A stretch of DNA of 35,103 bases from positions 1-35,103 of the IMG/VR virus record IMGVR_UViG_3300045996_002019; one strand, 5' to 3'. The notes below the pieces were generated by a model. The model was not told the DNA's origin and made no database searches. It was given only the letters and a program-made list of their open reading frames with translations. Source of the stretch: a virus. Shown piece by piece: positions 1 to 6,146 of the stretch (position 1 is its first letter; the number at the start of each line of letters is the position of its first letter). The position numbers and the translations under genes are program-made.

Positions 1-44
1 GATCCAGTTACGGGCCTGGACCGTCTCATTCCAGGTCAGACCGC

Positions 45-1979
45 ATGAGTGCGGCTCACCCACTTGGCCTACCGGACGGCGGCGAAGCGCCGCCGTGTGT
101 GAGCTGCGGCCTGCCCGGACGCTGGCGGCCAGCGCCACCCGGTGGCGAGTCCCTGCCCGTGTGCGACGTCGAGTGGCAGCTCGCCGAAGGCCTTACGGCG
201 ACCGCGGACACCGTGGCGCTGCGCGATCCGGACCCCACCAGCTGGGCACGCGAGTCCGCGGTCGCCTGGGAGGACGAGCACGAGTCCGGCCTGATGGTCG
301 CCGAGCTGCTGCGCCGCGGTGTGCGCTGGCACCTGCTCCGGTGGATCGATCCGGCCAGCCGGTGGATGTGGTACCAGCAGTTGGCCAAACGGCGGCCGCC
401 GGACGGCACCCGGCGCGCGGTCGAGGGCGGCCAGGTGTGGCTCGACCACTGGGCCGAGGTCGTGGCCGCGCAGGGCTGGCAGGCCCGACGCCAGGAGAAG
501 TGGATGCGCTGGGCGGAGAAGGTCGCCGGCGCGGTCCCCGTCGACGGGGGAGCGCTGACCCGTGACGGCTGCACGCTGCCCGAGCTGGCCGAGCACATCG
601 GCTGCAGCGAGGACTACGTCAGCGACATCACCGCGTGGTGGATCGAGCAGGGCGCGGTGCACGTGCCCGTGCCCGGCACCCGCAAGAAGGCCATGCCCGC
701 ACCCTCCGACGAAACCCCGGAGGAGGCCGCCGAGCGAGAAGCACGCGAAGCCGCAGCCGCCGCGCGGGCCGTCGCCCGCACCGAGGCCGCACGCGGCCAG
801 GTGGTCGAGCTCGACGTGTTCCGTGGCAGCGAACCGGTGGCCGTTCCGGAACCTGCGCACGGCTGCCCGTACGTGCGCACCGACGCCAAGACGGGGGAGC
901 GGTGGGTGCACGTCGCCCAGGTCTACGAGCTGCGGCTGCCGGCGCCGTCAGAGGCTTCCGAGCTGCCCGCCGAGGCCTGGGGTGACCGGAAGGTCGTCTC
1001 ACTCGGGAAGGCCCGTCAACGGCGAGCTCAGGGCCGGCACGGCCGCCTGAGAGCCAAGCACGTCCAGCCCGGTCGCCTGGCGGTCCTACCTGGGCAAACG
1101 AAAAAGTCCGGTCCCAACGACCCCCTTGTAGAAAGAGATCGTCCAAGCAGTTCCGGCGCGGTTGTGGAAGAACGAGCGGCTTCGCCGCGCTCATACGACG
1201 GCAGCTCGACCCGGTCGAGGGGTCCGAATCAGGCCACCCGGCCGCCGTCACGCGTCGTACGTGCAGCTCAGCGTCTGCTGGGGCGTCTCCAGAAACCCGG
1301 TGAAACGCCCGGTGACGAGGGTAAGCGCACGCTGCCGCCGCAGCTGCGCGAGGTGACGGTGGCGTGGCTGGCCCGCCGCATCGCCCGCCACGTGCTGGCC
1401 GGCTGGACCGACCGCGAGCTGGTGCGGGCCATCGCCCACGACGGCGGCCGCCACCCGCACTGCTCGCCGAGCGTGCGCAACGCCGCGGCGTTCATCGCCG
1501 CGGCGCTGCGCCGGTGGCCGGCCGAGACCCCGTACCGCACCGTCGACGAGCTCGACCGGGCCGAGGCGGTGCGCCAGGCCGTCGACGCCGTCGAGGAGCT
1601 CAACGCCGCGAAGGCCCGCGCCCGCGACGCCCGTGCCCGCGGCATCCGCCAGGCCATCGACGAGTGCCCACGCTGCGACACCGACGGCTTCCTCGAGCGC
1701 CCGGCCCGCCACGCGGACGGCATCGTCGTCGACCGCTGCGACCACCAGGACCCCGACCCGCTGGCCGAGCTGTCCGCCGAGGACCGGCGCCGCGCGCAGG
1801 ACGACCTGATCGCCGACACGTTGGAGCGGGCCCGCCTGCACCGCGAGCAACGCCTGGCGGCCGAGGGCAAGCGCCCCGTGCTCAAGCCCCCGAAGCCCAC
1901 CCCGCCCCGACGCCACCGGCGACGCGAGGGCGGCGCCTGGAACGGCCACGACTTCGACCCCCGCGACCGCTGGCGCTGA
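45..1979 (+). CDS. Putative replication initiator-like HTH/zinc-finger protein
   Basis: A 644-residue protein beginning at ATG 45. The N-terminus has a Cys cluster (CVSC at about residues 18-21, another Cys near 40). A winged-helix-like segment follows near residues 175-205 (TLPELAEHIGCSEDYVSDI). The middle third (about 345-430) is polar and disordered-looking. A helical domain at about 430-530 precedes a second zinc-ribbon-like motif (C541, C544, C565, H567). This arrangement recalls the large HTH proteins of actinobacterial plasmids and phages that are suspected replication initiators; I recognise the type but cannot name a family with certainty. It is the first gene of the window and leads into the antitoxin-like gene. 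The disordered middle is encoded by DNA with unusual codon use (see 1086-1325), which would fit an origin inside the rep gene. It could instead be a transcriptional regulator. Confidence 0.6.
   Translation: MSAAHPLGLPDGGEAPPCVSCGLPGRWRPAPPGGESLPVCDVEWQLAEGLTATADTVALRDPDPTSWARESAVAWEDEHESGLMVAELLRRGVRWHLLRWIDPASRWMWYQQLAKRRPPDGTRRAVEGGQVWLDHWAEVVAAQGWQARRQEKWMRWAEKVAGAVPVDGGALTRDGCTLPELAEHIGCSEDYVSDITAWWIEQGAVHVPVPGTRKKAMPAPSDETPEEAAEREAREAAAAARAVARTEAARGQVVELDVFRGSEPVAVPEPAHGCPYVRTDAKTGERWVHVAQVYELRLPAPSEASELPAEAWGDRKVVSLGKARQRRAQGRHGRLRAKHVQPGRLAVLPGQTKKSGPNDPLVERDRPSSSGAVVEERAASPRSYDGSSTRSRGPNQATRPPSRVVRAAQRLLGRLQKPGETPGDEGKRTLPPQLREVTVAWLARRIARHVLAGWTDRELVRAIAHDGGRHPHCSPSVRNAAAFIAAALRRWPAETPYRTVDELDRAEAVRQAVDAVEELNAAKARARDARARGIRQAIDECPRCDTDGFLERPARHADGIVVDRCDHQDPDPLAELSAEDRRRAQDDLIADTLERARLHREQRLAAEGKRPVLKPPKPTPPRRHRRREGGAWNGHDFDPRDRWR
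1086..1325. other. Codon-usage anomaly inside the rep-like gene; candidate internal origin
   Basis: By my hand count, 33 of the 80 codons here end in A or T, against 0 of 80 in the next equal block (1326-1565) of the same reading frame. The stretch contains A/T-rich runs near 1098-1140, a palindrome with 7-bp arms (CTCGACC at 1205-1211 and GGTCGAG at 1213-1219), and a direct repeat CCCGGTGA at 1296-1303 and 1308-1315. Selection on the DNA itself, such as initiator binding or unwinding, would explain this. Recent acquisition of the linker is the alternative. Some Streptomyces plasmids keep their origin inside the rep gene. The origin role is inferred. Confidence 0.35.
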
Positions 1980-1992
1980 GATTCACCCGATT

Positions 1993-2019
1993 GGCAACTT
2001 GGGAAACTTTCGAAACTTG
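1993..2019 (+). repeat. Three 9-bp tandem repeats, operator-like
   Basis: Three consecutive 9-mers are seen: GGCAACTTG (1993-2001), GGAAACTTT (2002-2010) and CGAAACTTG (2011-2019). They share the core (G/C)(G)(C/A)AACTT and end just before the Shine-Dalgarno of the antitoxin-like gene at 2035. They are AT-richer than their surroundings and fill the gap after the rep-like gene. Antitoxins of the Phd/YefM type repress their own promoter by binding repeats there, so an operator is the simplest reading. A small iteron set for the upstream rep-like protein is an alternative. Confidence 0.5.
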
Positions 2020-2034
2020 GGCAGGATGCGGGAC

Positions 2035-2388
2035 ATGGAACAGATCACGAGCACCCACCTGGTGAACGCTCCGGGGTCGGTGATCGCCCGAGTGCAGGCC
2101 GGCACCCGCATCGAGCTGGTCCGCGGCCGCGGCCGCACGCCGGTCGCCCGGCTGATCGCCGTGCACGTCGACGACGCCCAGCAGGCCGCGTACCGGCAGG
2201 TCCCGGTTCTGGAAGAGGAGAACCTGGCGCTGCGCCAGATGGTGCGCAGCCTGCTGGCCCGGGTGACCGGCACCCGGCCCGTCTTCGAGATCGCCATGGG
2301 CGACGGCGGCGCGCCCGGCCTGCCGATCGCCGAGATCGAGGGCCTGGTCGACCGGGCCCTCTCCGACACCGCTACCCGGAGGTCCTGA
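2035..2388 (+). CDS. Phd/YefM-like antitoxin-type protein
   Basis: A 117-residue protein. The start at ATG 2035 is preferred over in-frame ATG 2026 or TTG 1999 because GCAGGA lies 8 nt upstream and because Phd-type proteins begin this way. Residues 1-45 (ITSTHLVNAPGSVIARVQAG, then an RGRTPVARLI segment) match the Phd/YefM prefold: a strand, a helix carrying the pattern n-x-x-x-v-i-x-x-v-x-x-G, then a GRxPVA strand. The rest is helical and acidic, where such antitoxins usually carry the toxin-neutralising tail. It follows three 9-bp repeats and overlaps the next gene by one base (TGATG), suggesting a coupled pair. The partner is not a recognisable Doc, RelE or YoeB toxin. An unrelated DNA-binding regulator is possible. 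Confidence 0.55.
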   Translation: MEQITSTHLVNAPGSVIARVQAGTRIELVRGRGRTPVARLIAVHVDDAQQAAYRQVPVLEEENLALRQMVRSLLARVTGTRPVFEIAMGDGGAPGLPIAEIEGLVDRALSDTATRRS

Positions 2389-2822
2389 TGGACAGCGACA
2401 GCACCGACCTGACCACGCTGGTCAACAACGGGTTCGCCCACCTGGCCCGCGCCCGCCGCGAAGCGCTCGACCGTGCGGTCCGCGAGGTCGAGAACAGGTT
2501 CGAGCACGACCGCCAGGTGTGGCTGTCGCACACGATGGACGGCTACGGCCGCCGCGTCGAGCGCACGCTGCTGCCGCTGATCTGGTCGTTCGACGAGAGC
2601 ACCAGCACGGTGACCGGCCAGGCCGGCGCCGACTACTCCGACGACGAGGCGGTGAAGGTGGCCGCCGAGTGGGCCCGCGTGTTCGGCATGACGTCCACCC
2701 CGCCGGCCGCCCCGGGCACGATGGAGTGGGCCGGCACGATCGGCGGTGTCGACGTGCGGCTGTGGGCCGTCGCCGACCGCGCCGCGCTCTACGAGCCCTT
2801 CCTCAGCGGTGACCGGTCGTGA
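2388..2822 (+). CDS. Hypothetical protein coupled to the antitoxin-like gene
   Basis: A 144-residue protein whose ATG overlaps the stop of the antitoxin-like gene, so translation is probably coupled. The first 55 residues are charged and helical (RARREALDRAVREVENRFEH). The second half is mixed with several Trp residues (IWSF, AAEWARVF, MEWAGTIGG, VRLWAVADR). I see no signal peptide, membrane segment or known catalytic motif. Position makes it the candidate toxin of a toxin-antitoxin pair, but the sequence itself does not show this. Its stop overlaps the GTG of the next gene by four bases. Confidence 0.7.
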   Translation: MDSDSTDLTTLVNNGFAHLARARREALDRAVREVENRFEHDRQVWLSHTMDGYGRRVERTLLPLIWSFDESTSTVTGQAGADYSDDEAVKVAAEWARVFGMTSTPPAAPGTMEWAGTIGGVDVRLWAVADRAALYEPFLSGDRS

Positions 2823-3571
2823 GCCGCGACGAGTCCCAGGAGCAGCGGACCCAGTTCGCGCTCGACGTCCGGGCCGCGGCCGCCGACGTCATGGCCGACC
2901 GGGTGCACGCGACGCCGCTGATCATGCACATCGCGCTGCTGCTCGACACGCTGGCGCGCGTGACGGCCGCCGAGGGCGCGCACCTCGACCGGGAGCTGCG
3001 CACCCGCACCCATGCCGTGGTCGCGGCGCTGCAGGCCGAGCTGGCGCACCGCAAGACCGGCAGAACCGCCAGGGCCGCCACCACCGGCGACGGTGACGAG
3101 GACGAGGGCGGAGCGTTGACCGTGTTCGCCACGACCTACACCGAGATCGCGGCCGGCTACCCGACCCCCGAGGCGATCGCGGACGTCGACCAGGCCGCGC
3201 TGGTCCTGGTCCGCTACGTCACCCGCTGCCTGTCGCCGATGGGCGCGCCGCGCCCGTACCCGGTCGACACGCTGGCCCGCACCACCCGGGCGATGGCCGA
3301 GCTGGTGCGGGACACGTCCGCCCGCGCGGCCGCGGTGGCCGAGACCGCGCACGGGCACAACGTGCTGCCGGACGGCGTGCCCGGCGCCCTGCGCCCGATC
3401 CCCACACGGCCCGACGTCGACGTGGCGGACAAGGTCGCCACGGCCACCCGCTGGCTGGGGTTCGCGGCCGACGAACTGGCCGACCTGGTCGACCCGTTGG
3501 ACTCGGCCGAGGCCGCGCTGGCCCTGCTCGACCACACCCCTGCCCCATCGGCACCGTGCCGGTCGACCTGA
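2819..3571 (+). CDS. Hypothetical helical protein
   Basis: A 250-residue, Ala/Leu/Asp-rich protein starting at GTG 2819, inside a GTGA overlap with the previous gene. It is predicted to be mostly helical, with amphipathic stretches at about 15-75 and 100-190, and a polar break near 82-98 (GRTARAATTGDGDEDEG). There are no membrane segments, metal-binding clusters or nucleotide-binding motifs, and I do not recognise the family. It is the last gene of the first operon; the next 360 bases are non-coding and hold a strong hairpin. Confidence 0.7.
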   Translation: MSRDESQEQRTQFALDVRAAAADVMADRVHATPLIMHIALLLDTLARVTAAEGAHLDRELRTRTHAVVAALQAELAHRKTGRTARAATTGDGDEDEGGALTVFATTYTEIAAGYPTPEAIADVDQAALVLVRYVTRCLSPMGAPRPYPVDTLARTTRAMAELVRDTSARAAAVAETAHGHNVLPDGVPGALRPIPTRPDVDVADKVATATRWLGFAADELADLVDPLDSAEAALALLDHTPAPSAPCRST

Positions 3572-3660
3572 AGAGATCCGGAACGATCAAGCGCCGTAAC
3601 CTCGTGGCCGGCAGGTCGTTGATCGGGTACGCCGGGAGCCGCGGAGCCTGCCCCACAGGC

Positions 3661-3699
3661 CGGGCCCGTACATCCCCTGCGGTGGGATGTGCGGGCCCG
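3661..3699 (+). terminator. Stem-loop with 16-bp stem after the rep operon
   Basis: The arms CGGGCCCGTACATCCC (3661-3676) and GGGATGTGCGGGCCCG (3684-3699) pair fully with one G-U, around the 7-nt loop CTGCGGT. No T-run follows, which is common for GC-rich actinobacterial terminators. It lies about 90 bases after the stop at 3571. An 11-mer, GCCTGCCCCAC, occurs on both sides of it (3646-3656 and 3718-3728), which is unusual for a plain terminator. Confidence 0.6.
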
Positions 3700-3933
3700 C
3701 TCGTCGCCGGCGCGGTCGCCTGCCCCACGCAAAGGCTACCGACCGGTAACGTCCGGGTGGCCGAACACTTGTTCGTGGTACATCCCTATCGGCATGCGCC
3801 GCGCTCACGTTTCACCGTCCGTCGAATCGATATCGATCATCATGCCAATGGCCTAACCTGACGGACGCCAGTTGTCACGCACTGTGCACAAATGCGACTC
3901 TCACCCGCGTACAGCACAGGGGAGCGTGACTCA
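3700..3933. promoter_or_regulatory. Non-coding regulatory region upstream of the zinc-ribbon/HTH gene
   Basis: This gap is AT-richer than its surroundings and has two palindromic elements: TACCG-AC-CGGTA (3737-3748) and the perfect 12-mer ATCGATATCGAT (3826-3837). A weak promoter-like pair, TTGTCA at 3872 and GACTCT at 3896 with an 18-nt spacer, lies shortly before the start at 3934. AGGGGAG (3918-3924) is the ribosome binding site. No convincing gene is present from 3572 to 3933. Confidence 0.4.
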
Positions 3934-4989
3934 ATGCAACATCCTGAGGACAGCGACCCGTGCGCCTACCGAGCCTGTCTCGCGCCCCACGCGGTCGACG
4001 CCCGGATCTGCACCACCCATTTGGCCGAGCTGTGTCGGGCCCTCACCCGGATAGTGCGGGTCGAGGACGACCTCGACATCGTGATCAGCAGGCAGGCCAG
4101 GCTGAACGACCACGCCGGCGGTGGCCGCCCGGCGGAAAGACCCCTGCCGTTCCACTGGGACGGCAGCGACGCACTCGCAGCGCTGGTCAACACGATGACC
4201 ACCTGGGCCCGCTCCGTCGCGGCCGACGCCGGCTGGACCCTCGACCTGACCACCGTGGTCGTCCCGGCCCCGCCCAGGCACGGCCGCGCCGCCATGGTCG
4301 TGGTCACCCCAGAACCCCGGCCCCACCGCCGGCACCCCATGGCCGGCTCGCCCGTCGACGGCCAGCCGATCGTCGCACCCGGGACCGACGAGGACGGCCG
4401 GCCGCTGCCACCCCGCCACCACGACGACCCCGCCCAGCTGCCCTACCGGCCCGGCCCGGCCGCCCAGGCCGCCCAGTGGCTGCTCGACCACCCCAACCGG
4501 CTGCACGCGTTCGCCGACCTCGGCACGCTGGCCGAGGAGATCATCTACATCGGCGGCCGCACCCAGCACGTGATCGACCGGGCGCCCACCCGCTGGTACC
4601 TCGGGCTGTGCGACCACTGCGAACGGCCGCTCTACTGCCGACCCGAGCTGCCCCGCACGGTGTGCGCCAACCCCGACTGCGTCGACGAGGACGGCCGGCC
4701 CTGCGTCTACGACGTCGCCGACCGCCGGGCCTGGCTCATCGAGGCCGCCGCCGACTACATGGTCACCGCGGCCGAAGCCTCCCGCGCCGTGCCGCTGCTG
4801 GCCAACGACGCCACGGGCTGGTCCTACTCGACGTTTCGTGATCACCTGGGGCGGTCAATCCCGGCGGATCGGACACACCCGTCCGGTGATGGCCATCCGC
4901 GCTACCGACTGGGGGACTGCATCCGATGGGCCGAGGACCGCGCAGCCGCCGCAGCAGCTGCCCACCAAGCGCGCCAGATAGCCGGCTGA
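3934..4989 (+). CDS. Zinc-ribbon and HTH-containing phage protein
   Basis: A 351-residue protein. ATG 3934 is chosen because AGGGGAG sits 9 nt upstream; an earlier in-frame ATG at 3892 lacks one. The N-terminus has several Cys/His (CAYRACLAPH, ICTTHLAELC), then a Pro/Arg-rich linker at about 125-180. A clear zinc ribbon lies at C226-x2-C229 and C244-x4-C249 (CDHCERPLYC, then VCANPDC). Residues about 275-340 look like a winged-helix or MerR-like DNA-binding domain ending in RYRLGDCIRWAED. Proteins of this type occur in actinobacterial prophages and are presumed DNA-binding. It is transcribed alone, between a regulatory gap and a terminator, so it may be a regulator. No specific target can be named. 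Confidence 0.65.
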   Translation: MQHPEDSDPCAYRACLAPHAVDARICTTHLAELCRALTRIVRVEDDLDIVISRQARLNDHAGGGRPAERPLPFHWDGSDALAALVNTMTTWARSVAADAGWTLDLTTVVVPAPPRHGRAAMVVVTPEPRPHRRHPMAGSPVDGQPIVAPGTDEDGRPLPPRHHDDPAQLPYRPGPAAQAAQWLLDHPNRLHAFADLGTLAEEIIYIGGRTQHVIDRAPTRWYLGLCDHCERPLYCRPELPRTVCANPDCVDEDGRPCVYDVADRRAWLIEAAADYMVTAAEASRAVPLLANDATGWSYSTFRDHLGRSIPADRTHPSGDGHPRYRLGDCIRWAEDRAAAAAAAHQARQIAG

Positions 4990-5009
4990 CGCGCGTTTTC
5001 GACGGCGGC

Positions 5010-5038
5010 TTGACCTGCAGCTGACCTGGCCCGACACT
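5010..5038 (+). promoter_or_regulatory. Promoter-like hexamers between genes
   Basis: TTGACC (5010-5015) and GACACT (5033-5038) are separated by 17 nt. The -35 is close to consensus and the -10 is weak. A transcript starting near 5045 would run through the perfect hairpin at 5079-5110, giving a short RNA of about 70-80 nt, or would read on to the gene at 5267. Confidence 0.35.
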
Positions 5039-5078
5039 GGGATGCAGACGAGACAGCTGTGCTCAAGCGGCCGTTACG

Positions 5079-5110
5079 CGAAGCCCCGCACCCACCGGTG
5101 CGGGGCTTCG
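5079..5110 (+). terminator. Perfect 14-bp hairpin terminator
   Basis: CGAAGCCCCGCACC (5079-5092) and GGTGCGGGGCTTCG (5097-5110) pair without mismatch around the tetraloop CACC and are followed by TCGTTTCC. It lies 90 bases after the zinc-ribbon/HTH gene and is a convincing intrinsic terminator for it. From 5111 to the start at 5267 I see no gene. Confidence 0.8.
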
Positions 5111-5266
5111 TCGTTTCCGCCCGCACGTAAGCCTGTCCACCACCGTGCGCACGTCCACCCATCAGCCAGCACCAGGACCGCGGACGGCCAGCGCCGCCGG
5201 CACGCGCTCCCAACCGCGGTAGCCGCGCGCCCCGCGGTCCTGGTGCCCTCCAACAGGAGTCCGCCC

Positions 5267-5632
5267 GTGGCCACTGCACCCCTCCCACCGGCCACCACGA
5301 GAGCGGCGGTCAGCGTCCGCATCGGCGACCGTGAGGTCACCCTCGGCCGGATGACCGCCCACGGCGACCCCGCCGAGATGGACTCCGCCCAGCTGGGCCA
5401 CCTGCTGCGCGTCGCGGCCGAGCTCGTCGACGGCGGCCGCCACGACTGGCCCCGCCGGCGCTGGTGCGTCGGCGACCGCGTCCCGCTGCCCGACGCCGCG
5501 GCGTACGGCCGCGTGATCCAGATCGACAGCCGCACCAAGGAGTACATCGTCGACGTCGGCACGGCCGGCGTCCGCCGCGTGTGGTGGGGCCTGCTCGACG
5601 AACCCCTGCACGACGTCGACCACACGATCTAG
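5267..5632 (+). CDS. Hypothetical protein with a beta-rich C-terminal half
   Basis: A 121-residue protein. The frame is open from 5042, but that part crosses the terminator hairpin and has poor codon use. GTG 5267, preceded by AACAGGAG, is the likely start. Residues 15-30 (VSVRIGDREVTLGRM) and 65-115 (RRWCVGDRVPLPDAAAYGRVIQIDSRTKEYIVDVGTAG is its core region) look like beta strands, the latter resembling a small SH3/KOW-like barrel. There is no known family name. It begins a run of small plus-strand genes leading to the tail-fibre-like gene. Confidence 0.6.
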   Translation: MATAPLPPATTRAAVSVRIGDREVTLGRMTAHGDPAEMDSAQLGHLLRVAAELVDGGRHDWPRRRWCVGDRVPLPDAAAYGRVIQIDSRTKEYIVDVGTAGVRRVWWGLLDEPLHDVDHTI

Positions 5633-5670
5633 CCGCTGGCCGTCCGGCCCACCGAGAGGAGGTGGGCCAG

Positions 5671-5901
5671 ATGATCACGCGAGCGCTCAAACGCAGGATC
5701 ACGGCCGCCCGCCACGACGAGCAGTGCTGCATCGCCCTGGCCGTCGAGACCATGGCCAGCGAGCCGTACGCGGACGACGACCCCAACACGAAGCGCACCG
5801 GCGAGCTGTGCGGATACATGACCCGCGCCGGTGAGGCCCGCGCACGCGTCGACCAGTACCTCGACGAGCTCGGCGCCCGACTCCGGATCGCCACGTCATG
5901 A
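5671..5901 (+). CDS. Small hypothetical protein
   Basis: A 76-residue protein from ATG 5671, with an excellent Shine-Dalgarno (AGGAGG at 5657-5662, 8 nt spacing) deciding the start. The sequence is charged and helical, with a CC pair (HDEQCCIALAVE) and the helix AGEARARVDQYLDELGARLR. No known domain is seen. Its TGA overlaps the ATG of the next gene (ATGA), so the two are co-translated. Confidence 0.65.
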   Translation: MITRALKRRITAARHDEQCCIALAVETMASEPYADDDPNTKRTGELCGYMTRAGEARARVDQYLDELGARLRIATS

Positions 5902-6137
5902 GGGACCTGCCCAGCGTCCGCCGCACCGCGCCCGGCGAATGGACCGTCGTCCGTCCCCGCATCGGCTTCGGCCCACCCGAGACCCACACCGCGTCGACCG
6001 CGGCCGCGGCCTGGCGCTGGCTGCGCAACATCGAACGCCCCGGCAGCCACGGCCTCACCGAACGCGCCCGCAACGTCGCCACAGGCGTCGGCAGCATCCC
6101 GCGCTGGGAACGGCGCCGCTTCCCCTACCAACCCTGA
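5898..6137 (+). CDS. Small hypothetical protein
   Basis: A 79-residue, Arg- and Trp-containing protein starting in the ATGA overlap with the previous gene. It ends just before the tail-fibre-like gene. The sequence (GEWTVVRPRIGFGPPETH, then a helix AAAAWRWLRNIERPG) is compact and looks real, with a short strand pair and one helix. I recognise no family. Confidence 0.6.
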   Translation: MRDLPSVRRTAPGEWTVVRPRIGFGPPETHTASTAAAAWRWLRNIERPGSHGLTERARNVATGVGSIPRWERRRFPYQP

Positions 6138-6146
6138 CCGAGGGCG

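Noticed and set aside
3646-3728. 11-bp direct repeats around the hairpin as phage att ends
   Set aside because: They are only 72 bp apart, there is no tRNA or integrase-type arm-site pattern, and no second copy at the other end of the element was seen.
3556-3861. 101-codon plus-strand frame in the gap after the rep operon
   Set aside because: It runs through the 16-bp hairpin and palindromes, has no ribosome site and shows no coding-like codon use.
5040-5112. tRNA gene before the hairpin
   Set aside because: No cloverleaf, GTTCGAATC-type T-loop or CCA-end pattern can be found; the hairpin is a terminator.
5042-5266. N-terminal extension of the gene at 5267
   Set aside because: It would be read through a perfect terminator hairpin, is rich in Arg/Pro/His by frame bias, and lacks a ribosome site; GTG 5267 has one.
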